37,915 nucleotides of DNA from Terriglobia bacterium (lineage in GTDB: Bacteria; Acidobacteriota; Terriglobia; Bryobacterales; Bryobacteraceae). Position numbers and translations under genes: made by a program. The stretch lies in assembly GCA_020073365.1 (NCBI GenBank), contig JAIQFL010000076.1:1-37915 (forward strand). Reading direction: 5' to 3'. The notes under the pieces are model-generated. The model was not told where the DNA came from and searched no databases. It saw only the letters and a program-made list of their open reading frames with translations. The stretch's first letter is position 1, and the number at the start of each line of letters is the position of its first letter. This document shows, one piece after another, positions 8,512 through 16,329 of this stretch.

Positions 8512-9050
8512 CGCTCGCGAGTGCGTTGAGCTTCATCGACGTCCGCGACCAGCAGTTGATGCGCCGCCTTAACCGCTGGCCCGCCCCGCGCTGGATTCGG
8601 GTGTGGATGCTTTCGGCCACGCGCGGCGGCGATGGATGCTTCTGGTACGCCATAGGGCTGATGATCCTGCTGTTCGGCGGGCCGGAGCGGTTCCTGGCGG
8701 TGGGATCGGCGGCGCTGGCGGCGGGATTGGGAATCGCGATCTTCCTGAAACTGAAGAAGGTCACGGGAAGAAGGCGTCCGTGCGCCTTTGAACCACACTG
8801 CTGGGCGACTCTGCTGCCACCCGATCAATTCTCGTTCCCGTCGGGCCACACCATTACGGCGTGTGCGGTAGCAGTGTCGTTGGGCCAGTTCTATCCGGTC
8901 CTGGCGGTCGGACTGGCGTTTTGCGCGCTCTGCGTGGCGGCTTCGCGGATTCTGATGGGGATGCACTTCCTGAGCGACGTGCTGGCCGGAGCGGTAATCG
9001 GGACGGCATTAGCGCTTGGGGTCGTACAGCTGATGCGAGCGGTCGCGTGA
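8508..9050 (+). CDS. PAP2-family membrane phosphatase
   Basis: A 180-residue integral membrane protein with all three lipid-phosphatase motifs: KKVTGRRRP (K-x6-RP) near residue 85, FSFPSGHT near 112, and SRILMGMHFLSDV near 145, giving the catalytic His pair. Five to six hydrophobic helices are evident. Family members remove phosphate from undecaprenyl pyrophosphate, phosphatidate or similar lipids at the membrane surface. The GTG at 8508 overlaps the preceding PHP stop by four bases and has GGCGGAGG about eight bases upstream, so the pair is translationally coupled. Coupling with a PHP enzyme and a divergent glycolipid-type glycosyltransferase suggests lipid-linked sugar or phospholipid metabolism (inference). 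Confidence 0.93.
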   Translation: MTLASALSFIDVRDQQLMRRLNRWPAPRWIRVWMLSATRGGDGCFWYAIGLMILLFGGPERFLAVGSAALAAGLGIAIFLKLKKVTGRRRPCAFEPHCWATLLPPDQFSFPSGHTITACAVAVSLGQFYPVLAVGLAFCALCVAASRILMGMHFLSDVLAGAVIGTALALGVVQLMRAVA

Positions 9051-9051
9051 C

Positions 9052-9120
9052 GTGGAGCGGGGCACACCCCAAAGAATGCCCGTATGAATGCGGGCAAGGC
9101 AGCCTTAAAGGCTGCTCCAC
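9052..9120. repeat. 69-bp composite palindromic element, copy 2 (between convergent genes)
   Basis: Ends are a perfect 7-bp inverted repeat, GTGGAGC (9052-9058) and GCTCCAC (9114-9120). Inside are three hairpins: GGGG-CACA-CCCC (9059-9070), TGCCCG-N8-CGGGCA (9077-9096) and GCAGCC-TTAAA-GGCTGC (9099-9115). It starts two bases after the PAP2 stop and ends seven bases before the DUF885 stop, so it fills the convergent gap and could act as a bidirectional terminator. Same length and plan as the elements at 3089 and 25510, though the sequence differs. Confidence 0.75.
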
Positions 9121-9127
9121 GGCGCGC

Positions 9128-10837
9128 CTACAAAACTGGGGAATCATCCCCAAGAAGGGCGCGGCGGACGATCTTGATCGGTGGGTACCCCTGCGCCATG
9201 AATGCGTCGTGGAACTCCTGCAACGTAGATTTACCTCCCTTCATCTTCTTGTAATCGTCCCGTAACTTCAGGATCTGGAGCTTCCCCAGCGTGTACACCA
9301 GGTATGTGGGGTCGGAGGTGCCGCGCTTGGCCTCCTTCTCCGCCACCGGCCGCACCTGGTAGCCCTCCTTCACAAAAAACTCGATGGCCTGCTCCACGGT
9401 CATTTTCCCGGTGTGCATCTGGATGCCGGCGACGTACCGCGCATCGCGCAGCAGCGCATCCTGCAACTGGCCCAGCCGTAGCTTGAGGTCGCCCTTGCCG
9501 TAACCCTCATCGAGCATCATCTGCTCGCTGTAATGTGCCCAGCCCTCCGCGTTCGAGCTGCAGCCGATCAGCTTGCGCACCTTGGTGGGCGCGTTCGCAA
9601 TCCACAGGAATTGCGTGTAATGGCCCGGATACACCTCGTGCACCGCGGTGCTCACGATGGTCCCCCGGTTGAAGCCCTGGAGATACTCTTCCACCTGCTG
9701 CTTGGGCCAACTGGCCTCCGGCAGCGTGACATTGAAAAACGCCTCCTTGGCCACTTTCTCGTAAGGACCCGGGGTGTCCATCGACGCCGTTGTCAGGGCG
9801 CGCTCGAACGGCGGAGTCTCTTCGACAATGGGCGGCACGGGCGATGGAATGGTGACGATGTGCTGCGCGACCACAAAACTGCGCAGGCCGCCCAGCACGT
9901 CGCGGAACGACTGCAGCAACTTGTCGCCCGTGGGATGGTCGTTTTCCAGCTCCTGCAGGATCTGCTCGGGTGTGCGCTTCGGATCGATCAGTGCGGCCAC
10001 GCGCTTGAACTCCGCCTGGTTGCGGTGCAGATCGCCGGTGCCGACTTCGAGGAGGCGGTCCAGCGGAAGATCCACCATCTCGTCGTAGAGCAGCTTCTTG
10101 CGGTAGTTGTCTGCGCCAATGCGGAAATCGCCGTGGGAGCGCGGCAGCAGCTCCTTCTTCAGGTACGCCTGGTAGGAGTTGAGCGCGTCGATGACGGCCT
10201 GGTTGGCTTTCTGGAATTCGGCCAGCAACGGCCAGTCGGTCACCTGTTTGAAGGCGGCGGGGACATCGTTGTGAAAAAAGCTGACGATCCCCGGCAGTTG
10301 CTCCAGCGCGACTTCGGTGGAAATCCGCGGCGGGTTGCTCAAGTTCGCACGCGCCGATTGGAAGACGCGCGGGATCAGCCGTTCGCGCGCGATCACCAGT
10401 TTCAGCCGCTCCGCCGGCGGCGCGAAGCTGCGGCTCATGATGAGGAAGATGGCGTTGGTGGCACCCGAGGAGTAGATGTCCGGATTCTTCTCCCACGCGC
10501 GGATCGATTCCAGGCTGAGAAGGCTTCCCCGAATCTGCGCGAGCACCAGTTCGCGGTCCGCGGCAACCGAGGGCGAGAGACCGCGCGGAGCGAAATTCTG
10601 CACCTCGGACTCGAACTTCTTCAGGGCGGCGACCTCGGCCTGGATTTCGGCGCGCGAGCCCGTGGAGAGCTGGTCGTCATATTGGTGGAAGCCCGCCGCC
10701 GTCGCCTGCGCGGGATCGTACCGGAACACCAGCTCGTCAAAATACCGGCCGGCCAGCCTGTCGAATTCCGCGTCGCGGCTTTCCGCGAAACAGGAGCAGG
10801 CCAATGCGAGAATGAGGAAGATGCCAGACAGCTTCAT
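9128..10837 (-). CDS. Exported DUF885-family protein (putative metallohydrolase)
   Basis: A 569-residue protein starting at ATG 10837 with a signal peptide (MKLSGIFLILALACSCFA). The rest matches the DUF885 family: SRAEIQAEVAALKKFE, the mid-region FRIGADNYRKKLLYDEMVD, PPIVEETPPFERAL, and the signature HEVYPGHYTQF at residues 400-410, followed by SSNAEGWAHYSEQMM. The HExxPGH pattern (His400, Glu401, His406) and the downstream Glu resemble M3/M32-type zinc peptidases, so a secreted peptidase role is often proposed but is not established. The frame is open far upstream to 12151 because it shadows the opposite-strand permease; the signal peptide fixes the start. Divergent from the permease, with 60 bp between starts. 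Confidence 0.9.
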   Translation of the reverse strand: MKLSGIFLILALACSCFAESRDAEFDRLAGRYFDELVFRYDPAQATAAGFHQYDDQLSTGSRAEIQAEVAALKKFESEVQNFAPRGLSPSVAADRELVLAQIRGSLLSLESIRAWEKNPDIYSSGATNAIFLIMSRSFAPPAERLKLVIARERLIPRVFQSARANLSNPPRISTEVALEQLPGIVSFFHNDVPAAFKQVTDWPLLAEFQKANQAVIDALNSYQAYLKKELLPRSHGDFRIGADNYRKKLLYDEMVDLPLDRLLEVGTGDLHRNQAEFKRVAALIDPKRTPEQILQELENDHPTGDKLLQSFRDVLGGLRSFVVAQHIVTIPSPVPPIVEETPPFERALTTASMDTPGPYEKVAKEAFFNVTLPEASWPKQQVEEYLQGFNRGTIVSTAVHEVYPGHYTQFLWIANAPTKVRKLIGCSSNAEGWAHYSEQMMLDEGYGKGDLKLRLGQLQDALLRDARYVAGIQMHTGKMTVEQAIEFFVKEGYQVRPVAEKEAKRGTSDPTYLVYTLGKLQILKLRDDYKKMKGGKSTLQEFHDAFMAQGYPPIKIVRRALLGDDSPVL

Positions 10838-10897
10838 TGTGATGATTATAGCGGGCAGGCGGACCCGGACCGGGCGCCCCGGCCGGCCCCACCACCC

Positions 10898-12094
10898 GTG
10901 ACCGCCCTCCTGATCTTTGCCGCCACCTATTTCGTGCTGGCCATCGGCCGCCTTCCCGGGTTCCGTGTGGACCGCACCGGCGCGGCCATCATCGGGGCCA
11001 GCCTGATGGTGGCCGCCAACGTCCTGACTCTGGATGAAGCCTGGGCCGCCATCAACTACGACACGGTCATTCTGCTGTTCGGCATGATGATCGTGGTGGC
11101 CAACCTGCGCCTTTCCGGCTTCTTCACCGCGGTGAGCGCCTGGGTAGTGGAGCACGCTAACAGGCCGCTCCTGCTGCTCACCTCGATCGTTCTGGTTTCC
11201 GGTGTTTTCTCCGCATTCTTCGTCAACGATACGATGTGCCTGGTGCTCACGCCGCTGGTCCTCGAGATCACCGGACGGCTGCGGCGGAATCCCATTCCTT
11301 ACCTGCTGGCGGTCGCGATGGCATCCAATATCGGCAGCGTCGCCACCATCACGGGCAACCCGCAGAACATGATGATCGGCAGCTTCTCGCACATCCACTA
11401 CCGCGCGTTCGCCGCGGCGCTGGCGCCCATCGCGGCGGTGGGCCTGGCGCTGACGGTGGCGGTGATCGCGCTGGTCTATCGCGCCGAGTTCCGCCAGGAA
11501 AGCGAGCTCCGCGTGGAGCATCGTCCGGTGCGCGTGCACCAGGCGCTGCTGTGGAAATCGCTGGTGGCCTCGGCGGCCATGATCGTCTTCTTCTTCGTGG
11601 GCTGGCCCGTGCCGAAAGTGGCGGTGACCGCGGGCGCACTGCTGCTCCTCACCCGACGCGTGAAGCCGGAGCGGGTCTACCGTGAAATCGACTGGGGCCT
11701 GCTGGTGATGTTCATCGGGCTGTTCATCGTGATCGCGGGGATCGAGAAGACGCAACTCTCGGAGGACCTCTTCGCCATCGCGGGACGTTTTCACCTGGAA
11801 CGCACCGCGCCGATGAGCATCTTCGCCGCCCTGCTTTCGAACCTGGTGAGCAACGTGCCTGCGGTTCTGGTTTTTAAGAGCTTCGTGCCACACCTGCCGG
11901 ATGCCACGCGCGCCTGGCTGACGCTGGCGATGTCCTCCACGCTGGCGGGAAATCTCACCGTGCTGGGGTCGGTTGCCAACCTGATCGTGGTCCAGCGCGC
12001 CCGCCATGAAGTGCGGATTTCGTTTTGGGAATACGCCAAGGCGGGGATACCGCTGACGCTGGTAACGCTGGCGGTTGGCGTTTGGATGATGTAA
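10898..12094 (+). CDS. ArsB/NhaD-superfamily anion permease
   Basis: A 398-residue polytopic membrane protein with about ten to eleven hydrophobic segments. Family signatures are present in both halves: NYDTVILLFGMMIVVANLR, VFSAFFVNDTMCLVLTP, and IGSVATITGNPQNMMIG in the first half; LVSNVPAVLVFKSF and LAGNLTVLGSVANLIVVQ in the second. These duplicated GNPQN and SNVPA-type loops characterise the SLC13/ArsB/CitM transporters of arsenite, citrate or other anions, usually driven by Na+ or H+. Substrate cannot be told from sequence; no arsenic resistance genes are adjacent. The start is GTG 10898, where the first helix begins. It is divergent from the DUF885 gene across a 60-bp gap. Confidence 0.88.
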   Translation: MTALLIFAATYFVLAIGRLPGFRVDRTGAAIIGASLMVAANVLTLDEAWAAINYDTVILLFGMMIVVANLRLSGFFTAVSAWVVEHANRPLLLLTSIVLVSGVFSAFFVNDTMCLVLTPLVLEITGRLRRNPIPYLLAVAMASNIGSVATITGNPQNMMIGSFSHIHYRAFAAALAPIAAVGLALTVAVIALVYRAEFRQESELRVEHRPVRVHQALLWKSLVASAAMIVFFFVGWPVPKVAVTAGALLLLTRRVKPERVYREIDWGLLVMFIGLFIVIAGIEKTQLSEDLFAIAGRFHLERTAPMSIFAALLSNLVSNVPAVLVFKSFVPHLPDATRAWLTLAMSSTLAGNLTVLGSVANLIVVQRARHEVRISFWEYAKAGIPLTLVTLAVGVWMM

Positions 12095-12523
12095 CACGGG
12101 CACGGGGCTGATCTGGCCAGCCGCGGGATTGAGACCGGGAATTCGTCCCAACCCGAACTGGCTAGAAAACTATCACACGATTCCTGGCCGAACATCGTCA
12201 GCTCGCTGCCGCACCTCTGGGCGCTGGTCATTCCGGCGACCAACACGCTGCTGACCGCCGAGAAGTTCGCCGCGATAAACTATGCCCTCGGTTACAGCGA
12301 GTATCCGCAGCGGGAATTCGATTTCCTTTGGAGGAAGCTACGAGATCCGCACAGTGAAGCTACCGGCGGGGCGCAGGTGTATGTCGGCTCGGGAGCGGCA
12401 CTCCTGCAGAAGCCCTGCCAGCCAGGAGACCGCGCGCCAACCAGAGTGGTAGTGGGGGGAGCAGAGGCGCTGAGGCGCTCGCTCGATTGCACCGAAAGGG
12501 GCGGCGGATTACACTGGTCGCGA
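12095..12523 (+). other. 429-bp region with an unassigned open frame, possible gene remnant
   Basis: No intact gene is seen. One frame, the same one as both flanking genes, is open throughout. It reads protein-like between about 12200 and 12400, including LPHLWALVIPATNTLL, EKFAAINYALGYSEYP and FDFLWRKLRDPHSEA, with G/C-rich third codon positions like the true genes here. No ATG occurs in it and the only GTG is at 12377. I do not recognise the family. It may be the tail of a truncated gene that fused by chance to the upstream side of the FG-GAP protein. Confidence 0.4.
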
Positions 12524-14176
12524 ATGCGGTATTGTTGCGCACTCGCCATCGCCGTATCGATGCTCCGCCCGGCAATTGCGCAAATCCGGTTCGAAGAGAT
12601 CGCTAAGAAAGCCGGCCTGGACTTCCGCTTGAAGAATGCTGCCACCGGCCGGTTCCACCAGGTGGAACTGATGCCCGGCGGTGTTGCGGCGTTCGACTTC
12701 AACAACGATGGCTGCATGGACCTCTTCTTCACCAACGGCGCCACGATTCCCGAGTTGCGCAAGAGCGGCCCCGAGTTTTCCAACCGCCTGTACCGCAACA
12801 ACTGCGATGGCACCTTCACGGATGTCACCGCCAGGGCCGGCGTGAGCGGAGAAGGCTACTCGATGGCGGTGGCGACCGCCGATTTCGATAACGACGGTCT
12901 GTGCGACATTTTCGTCGCGGGCGTCAATCGCAACATCCTCTACCGCAACCTGGGCGATGGCCGCTTCGCCGACGTGACGGCCAAGGCGGGGCTCGCCGGC
13001 ATCGACCCCAAACGCGGCAAGATGTGGTCCATCTCCGCGGGCTGGTTGGATTACGACAACGATGGCTGGCTCGACCTTTTCGTCTCCAACTATGTTGTAT
13101 GGGACCCGGCCACCGAACCGGCGTGCGGCGCTCGGCAGAGCCGGTTTTATTGTCATCCGAAGGAGTACCCGGGGCTCCCCAACCAACTGTTCCACAACAA
13201 CCGCGACGGCACCTTCACGGACGTCTCGGAGAGCTCGGGAATCGCCCGGCACATCGGCAAGGGAATGGGAGTCGCCTTCGCCGATCTCGACGGCGACGGA
13301 TTCACCGACGTGTTCGTAGCCAACGATTCCGTGCGGCATTTTCTGTTCCGCAACCAGGGCGATGGGACCTTTCGCGAGATCGGCCTGGAAGCGGGCGTGG
13401 CACTCCGCGGAGACGGAGCCGACTTCGCGGGCATGGGGGTGGACTTCCGCGACTTCGACAACGACGGTTGGCCCGACCTGGTGGTCTCGGGCATGATCAA
13501 CGACGGATTCCTCCTGTTTCGCAATCTCGGCCGGCGATCGCTCTTCGAGGATTACTCACAACGCTCCGGCCTCGAAATGAGCACGCGCCAGTTTACCGGC
13601 TGGAGCCTTGGCATGTACGACTTCGACAACGACGGATGGCGCGACCTGTTCTTCGCCCTATCGCATTTCCCAGCGCTCGAACGCTACATCGGCCGGGCCG
13701 CTCCGCTGGCGAACCGCGTGTTTCGCAATATCGGGGGGCGGAGATTCGAGGATGTTTCGGCCGGCGCCGGAGCGGACTTCCAGCAGCCCGCGCTGCACCA
13801 CGGAACGGCCTTTGCCGATTTCGATAACGACGGCCGTATCGATGTGGCCGTCACTACGCTCGATGGTCCCGTGAAGCTGTTTCACAACATCACCACTGGC
13901 GCCGGGCACTGGCTGGCCGTTCGGCTGCGCGGAAGGAGGAGCAACCGTCAGGGGCTCGGGGCCGTGGTTTCGGTGACGCTGCCCGACGGGCGGACGCTGT
14001 ACGGTCATGCCACCACCAGCGTGGGTTATGCCTCTTCCAGCGAGCCCCTGGTGCGCTTCGGCCTGGGTCCGCATACGGGCGTGAAACAAGTGGAGGTCCG
14101 GTGGCCAGGCGGCGGAAGCCAAAAGATCACCGGTGTGACGGGCGACCGGATCATCGAGATCGAGGAGGCCAGGTAG
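12524..14176 (+). CDS. Exported FG-GAP/VCBS repeat protein with ASPIC/UnbV C-terminus (CRTAC1-like)
   Basis: A 550-residue protein starting at ATG 12524 with a signal peptide (MRYCCALAIAVSMLRPAIAQ). Seven calcium-binding FG-GAP loops are visible, each of the form DxDNDGxxD: FDFNNDGCMDL, ADFDNDGLCDI, LDYDNDGWLDL, ADLDGDGFTDV, RDFDNDGWPDL, YDFDNDGWRDL and ADFDNDGRIDV. Together they would form a seven-bladed beta-propeller. The last 90 residues match the ASPIC/UnbV domain (HWLAVRLRGRRSNRQGLGA, RFGLGP, VEVRWPGG). Such proteins are extracytoplasmic; the function is unknown. The frame continues upstream to 12095, but the signal peptide marks the start. Its stop shares one base with the GTG of the following TPR gene, so the two are co-translated. 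Confidence 0.9.
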   Translation: MRYCCALAIAVSMLRPAIAQIRFEEIAKKAGLDFRLKNAATGRFHQVELMPGGVAAFDFNNDGCMDLFFTNGATIPELRKSGPEFSNRLYRNNCDGTFTDVTARAGVSGEGYSMAVATADFDNDGLCDIFVAGVNRNILYRNLGDGRFADVTAKAGLAGIDPKRGKMWSISAGWLDYDNDGWLDLFVSNYVVWDPATEPACGARQSRFYCHPKEYPGLPNQLFHNNRDGTFTDVSESSGIARHIGKGMGVAFADLDGDGFTDVFVANDSVRHFLFRNQGDGTFREIGLEAGVALRGDGADFAGMGVDFRDFDNDGWPDLVVSGMINDGFLLFRNLGRRSLFEDYSQRSGLEMSTRQFTGWSLGMYDFDNDGWRDLFFALSHFPALERYIGRAAPLANRVFRNIGGRRFEDVSAGAGADFQQPALHHGTAFADFDNDGRIDVAVTTLDGPVKLFHNITTGAGHWLAVRLRGRRSNRQGLGAVVSVTLPDGRTLYGHATTSVGYASSSEPLVRFGLGPHTGVKQVEVRWPGGGSQKITGVTGDRIIEIEEAR

Positions 14177-15033
14177 TGCTGTACGGCGCCAGGGGCCGGG
14201 GGCCGGGGGCCAGGGAAAGGTTGTGGCTCTGTGCTCTCATGGCGGTTTTGCTGGCGGGTTGGACAGCCGCACAGGCGCCGCCTTCGGCCGGCTATGCGGC
14301 CTACCAAAGGGCCAACCGACTGTTCGTTGCCGGGAAGTACCAGGAGTCTTTCAATGCCGTGGACGAAGCCCTGAGGCTGGATCCGAAGCTGGCGCCGGCC
14401 CTGACGCTCAAAGCCAAGTTGGCCATGGCGGCCAACCGTTACGACGTGGCGCGAGAGAGCCTGGAGCAGGCCATCGCGGCGGATCCCTCCTCTTGGTACG
14501 CGCAGTTCCTGTATGGATTTCAGTTCTATCGGCAGAACGAGTTGCCGGCGGCGATTCAGGCGCTCGAGAAGGCGCGCCAGTTGAATCCGGGTGATGCGCG
14601 CACACCGCTCTATCTGGGTCTTGCCCAGGAGAGCCTGGGCCAAACGACAGAGGCTCTCAAGACTTATAGGGAGGCGATCCATCTCGGCGAAGTCTCGGGC
14701 CAACTCGATACCGATATGCTGTTGAGTTGTTCGCGGCTGCTGTTCCGATTGGGCGACTTCGAGGAATGCCGGCATTGGATCGATCGCGCCCTGAAGCTGG
14801 CGCCGAGCTCCCGCGACCCGCACTTCGAATCGGCCCGCCTGTTGCTGAAGACGGGGGATGCGGTTGGAGCCGCAAAACAAGGCGAGATCGCGCTCGATCT
14901 GCACACCGGCGACGTGACCGACCGCCAGGTGCACTTCCTGCTGGTGCAGGCTTACCAGTCGAGCGGCCGGGAGCGGGATGCGGAACGGCATGCGGCTGCG
15001 ATTCGCACCCTCGAAGAGCGCGATCGAAAGTAG
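14176..15033 (+). CDS. Exported tetratricopeptide-repeat protein
   Basis: A 285-residue protein with an N-terminal hydrophobic export signal (LWLCALMAVLLAGWTAAQA) followed by about six TPR motifs from residue 50 on, for example YAAYQRANRLFVAGKYQESF, ALEKARQLNPGD and ALKTYREAIHLGE. TPRs mediate protein-protein contacts. GTG 14176 is chosen because GAGGAGG (14162-14168) sits seven bases upstream and the codon overlaps the last base of the upstream TAG. A later ATG at 14239 would cut into the signal peptide. A G-rich tract with four G-runs (about 14186-14217) lies in the first codons and could form a quadruplex. The coupling suggests it works as periplasmic partner of the FG-GAP/ASPIC protein. 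Confidence 0.86.
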   Translation: MLYGARGRGPGARERLWLCALMAVLLAGWTAAQAPPSAGYAAYQRANRLFVAGKYQESFNAVDEALRLDPKLAPALTLKAKLAMAANRYDVARESLEQAIAADPSSWYAQFLYGFQFYRQNELPAAIQALEKARQLNPGDARTPLYLGLAQESLGQTTEALKTYREAIHLGEVSGQLDTDMLLSCSRLLFRLGDFEECRHWIDRALKLAPSSRDPHFESARLLLKTGDAVGAAKQGEIALDLHTGDVTDRQVHFLLVQAYQSSGRERDAERHAAAIRTLEERDRK

Positions 15034-15118
15034 GGCCCGGCCCATCTCACGAACCCCCGGCGGCCGTATTCAGGGAGAATCGTTTCCGCATTTGGCCGTC
15101 GGTTCACGAGAGATCCGA

Positions 15119-15364
15119 TCAGAGGGCGTCACCCTTTGGAGCTTGACCGCGGAGCAGGAAGGTCTTTGGGTACGATCCTCGGCCGCAGATCTTGAACGAC
15201 CCGAAATCCTTGTACCGGTCAGAACCCGGTACTTCTGGCTCTGTCTCGATCCAGAGTCTGAGCCGATTCAGATCCGCGACGCTGATAGATCGGTCACGCA
15301 TGCGATCAACCAGATGCTGACGAACGCGAGCCGGGAGATTGCCCCAGCTCTCGATTTTTGGCAT
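15119..15364 (-). CDS. Small protein downstream of RHH antitoxin, putative toxin partner
   Basis: An 81-residue basic protein: MPKIESWGNLPARVRQHLVD, RMRDRSISVADLNRLRLWIE, then DRYKDFGSFKICGRGSYPKTFLL. I recall this DFGSFKxCGxG-type C-terminus in small proteins that follow ribbon-helix-helix genes, but know no assigned function. Its ATG overlaps the TGA of the RHH gene by one base (TGATG at 15362-15366), so the two are translationally coupled, as in antitoxin-toxin pairs with the antitoxin first. It has no RelE, PIN or Fic signature. A toxin role is inferred only from context. Confidence 0.75.
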   Translation of the reverse strand: MPKIESWGNLPARVRQHLVDRMRDRSISVADLNRLRLWIETEPEVPGSDRYKDFGSFKICGRGSYPKTFLLRGQAPKGDAL

Positions 15365-15621
15365 CAGTTGCCAAAGACCATACGACCCAACTGCTCACCC
15401 AGCCGTTTTACCTCTTCTGGATCGGTAGCGTTCCGGAAGCGTTCGGCGAGGTCGAAAAATTCCTTCTGCTTTTCCGCTTCCGCTTGAATCCCGTTTTCGA
15501 TGAGTTCTACCAACATCCGGTTGGCGCTAAGGCGGCGACTCCTGGCCATGTTGCGCACTTGGGCCGCGACGCTCACCGGCAGGCTGACGCTTTGCCGCAC
15601 AGCTTTTCTTGTAGTTCTCAT
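15364..15621 (-). CDS. Ribbon-helix-helix (CopG/Arc-type) antitoxin-like protein
   Basis: An 85-residue protein. Residues 8-45 have the ribbon-helix-helix pattern: a short strand (RQSVSLPVSVAAQVRNMA) and then helices RSRRLSANRMLVELIENGI. The tail EAEKQKEFFDLAERFRNATD, then PEEVKRLGEQLGRMVFG, is helical and would bind a partner. RHH dimers bind inverted repeats and typically repress their own operon. The ATG at 15621 is chosen over an open extension to 15723 because the RHH fold begins there and an inverted repeat with a -10-like CATAAT lies directly over it. The start would be nearly leaderless. It is followed, with a one-base overlap, by the putative toxin. Confidence 0.85.
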   Translation of the reverse strand: MRTTRKAVRQSVSLPVSVAAQVRNMARSRRLSANRMLVELIENGIQAEAEKQKEFFDLAERFRNATDPEEVKRLGEQLGRMVFGN

Positions 15622-15650
15622 CACACCATTATGCACCAATCTGGTGTGAT
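15620..15650. promoter_or_regulatory. Inverted-repeat operator and -10 element at the RHH antitoxin start
   Basis: ATCACACCA (15620-15628) and TGGTGTGAT (15642-15650) are perfect 9-bp inverted repeats separated by 13 bp. A third CACCA half-site lies at 15634-15638. On the minus strand a -10-like CATAAT (15633-15628) sits between the arms, six bases before the ATG at 15621. A dimeric RHH repressor bound here would cover the promoter and start codon. No good -35 is visible at 17-bp spacing. Confidence 0.65.
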
Positions 15651-15934
15651 TCCAGGCGTGCAGCAGCATTGACCTGCTCAATCGTCCGATCCAGGGCAAC
15701 AGTTTCGGGACCGCAGGCGACAAAAATCAGCCAAGAGGTTAGTGGGCGGTTTCCCTGCCGACTGACGTGAACGGCGTTTCACGGGGGTGATGTCCCTTCG
15801 GCGAGCGACCGACGGATCCCCGGATGCAAGCTGGCTTTGGCGGGTAATTCGTGTTCTGCACTCCCCAGATACCGGTCTGGGAGTTCCCGAGTGCCCGAGC
15901 ATCCATGCAATGGTCCCAGGCGTTGAGTTGAGCT
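15651..15934. other. Intergenic stretch with no recognised feature
   Basis: This 284-bp gap separates the RHH pair from higBA. Frames on both strands are short and lack recognisable motifs. No tRNA, repeat or clear terminator was seen. It may carry the promoter of the RHH pair at its left end. Confidence 0.5.
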
Positions 15935-16327
15935 CTAGAGAAAGAGTCCGGGGCTGACTCGAAAGAGTTGCCCGAGTTTTCGCGCTTGCGGCGCGCTGAT
16001 GCTTCGCTTCCCGGTCAGAGCCTCGTGCACATGGCTGCGCTGTCCGAAAACGGGCTGCAGGTCCGTTGCCGCTTTCCCGGAGTGCTCCAGGAGGAACCGG
16101 AGCTTTTCGGCGGGGAGGCTATTGTCAGGCGGGAGTGCGTGCCGACGGTCGTAGTCCTCGATCAGCAGGGCCAGTAGGCGCAGGAGTTTCGTTTCTCCCG
16201 CGGAACGGGTGCGGCCTTTGCCGACCAGGTCGCCGAATCGGCGGGCGATCTGGTTATACTGCGCTTCCGTCTCGATCACCTGGGGCACGGTCTCGATCAG
16301 CAATTCTTCGTAAGTGGCGGTGGGCAT
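15935..16327 (-). CDS. higA: HigA-type antitoxin (HTH_XRE)
   Basis: A 130-residue protein starting at ATG 16327 (MPTATYEELLIETVPQVIET). The N-terminal half, EAQYNQIARRFGDLVGKG and LLRLLALLIEDYDRRHALPP, matches the COG5499 HigA type. The C-terminal part is a helix-turn-helix: LRFLLEHSGKAATDLQPVFG, QRSHVHEALTGKRSISAPQA, then RKLGQLFRVSPGLF. HigA binds and neutralises HigB and represses the operon. It starts only two bases after the higB stop, with GGAGG inside the end of higB as its ribosome-binding site. Gene order toxin-antitoxin is typical of hig loci. An upstream extension of the frame into higB has no protein-like character. Confidence 0.9.
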   Translation of the reverse strand: MPTATYEELLIETVPQVIETEAQYNQIARRFGDLVGKGRTRSAGETKLLRLLALLIEDYDRRHALPPDNSLPAEKLRFLLEHSGKAATDLQPVFGQRSHVHEALTGKRSISAPQARKLGQLFRVSPGLFL

Positions 16328-16329
16328 GG

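Noticed and set aside
9533..10897. N-terminal extension of the permease frame
   Set aside because: It is antisense to the DUF885 gene; the permease fold begins at GTG 10898.
10838..12151. N-terminal extension of the DUF885 frame
   Set aside because: It is antisense to the permease; the DUF885 signal peptide begins at 10837.
14186..14217. G-rich tract as a possible regulatory quadruplex
   Set aside because: It has four G-runs but lies inside the first codons of the TPR gene, and nothing beyond base composition supports a function.
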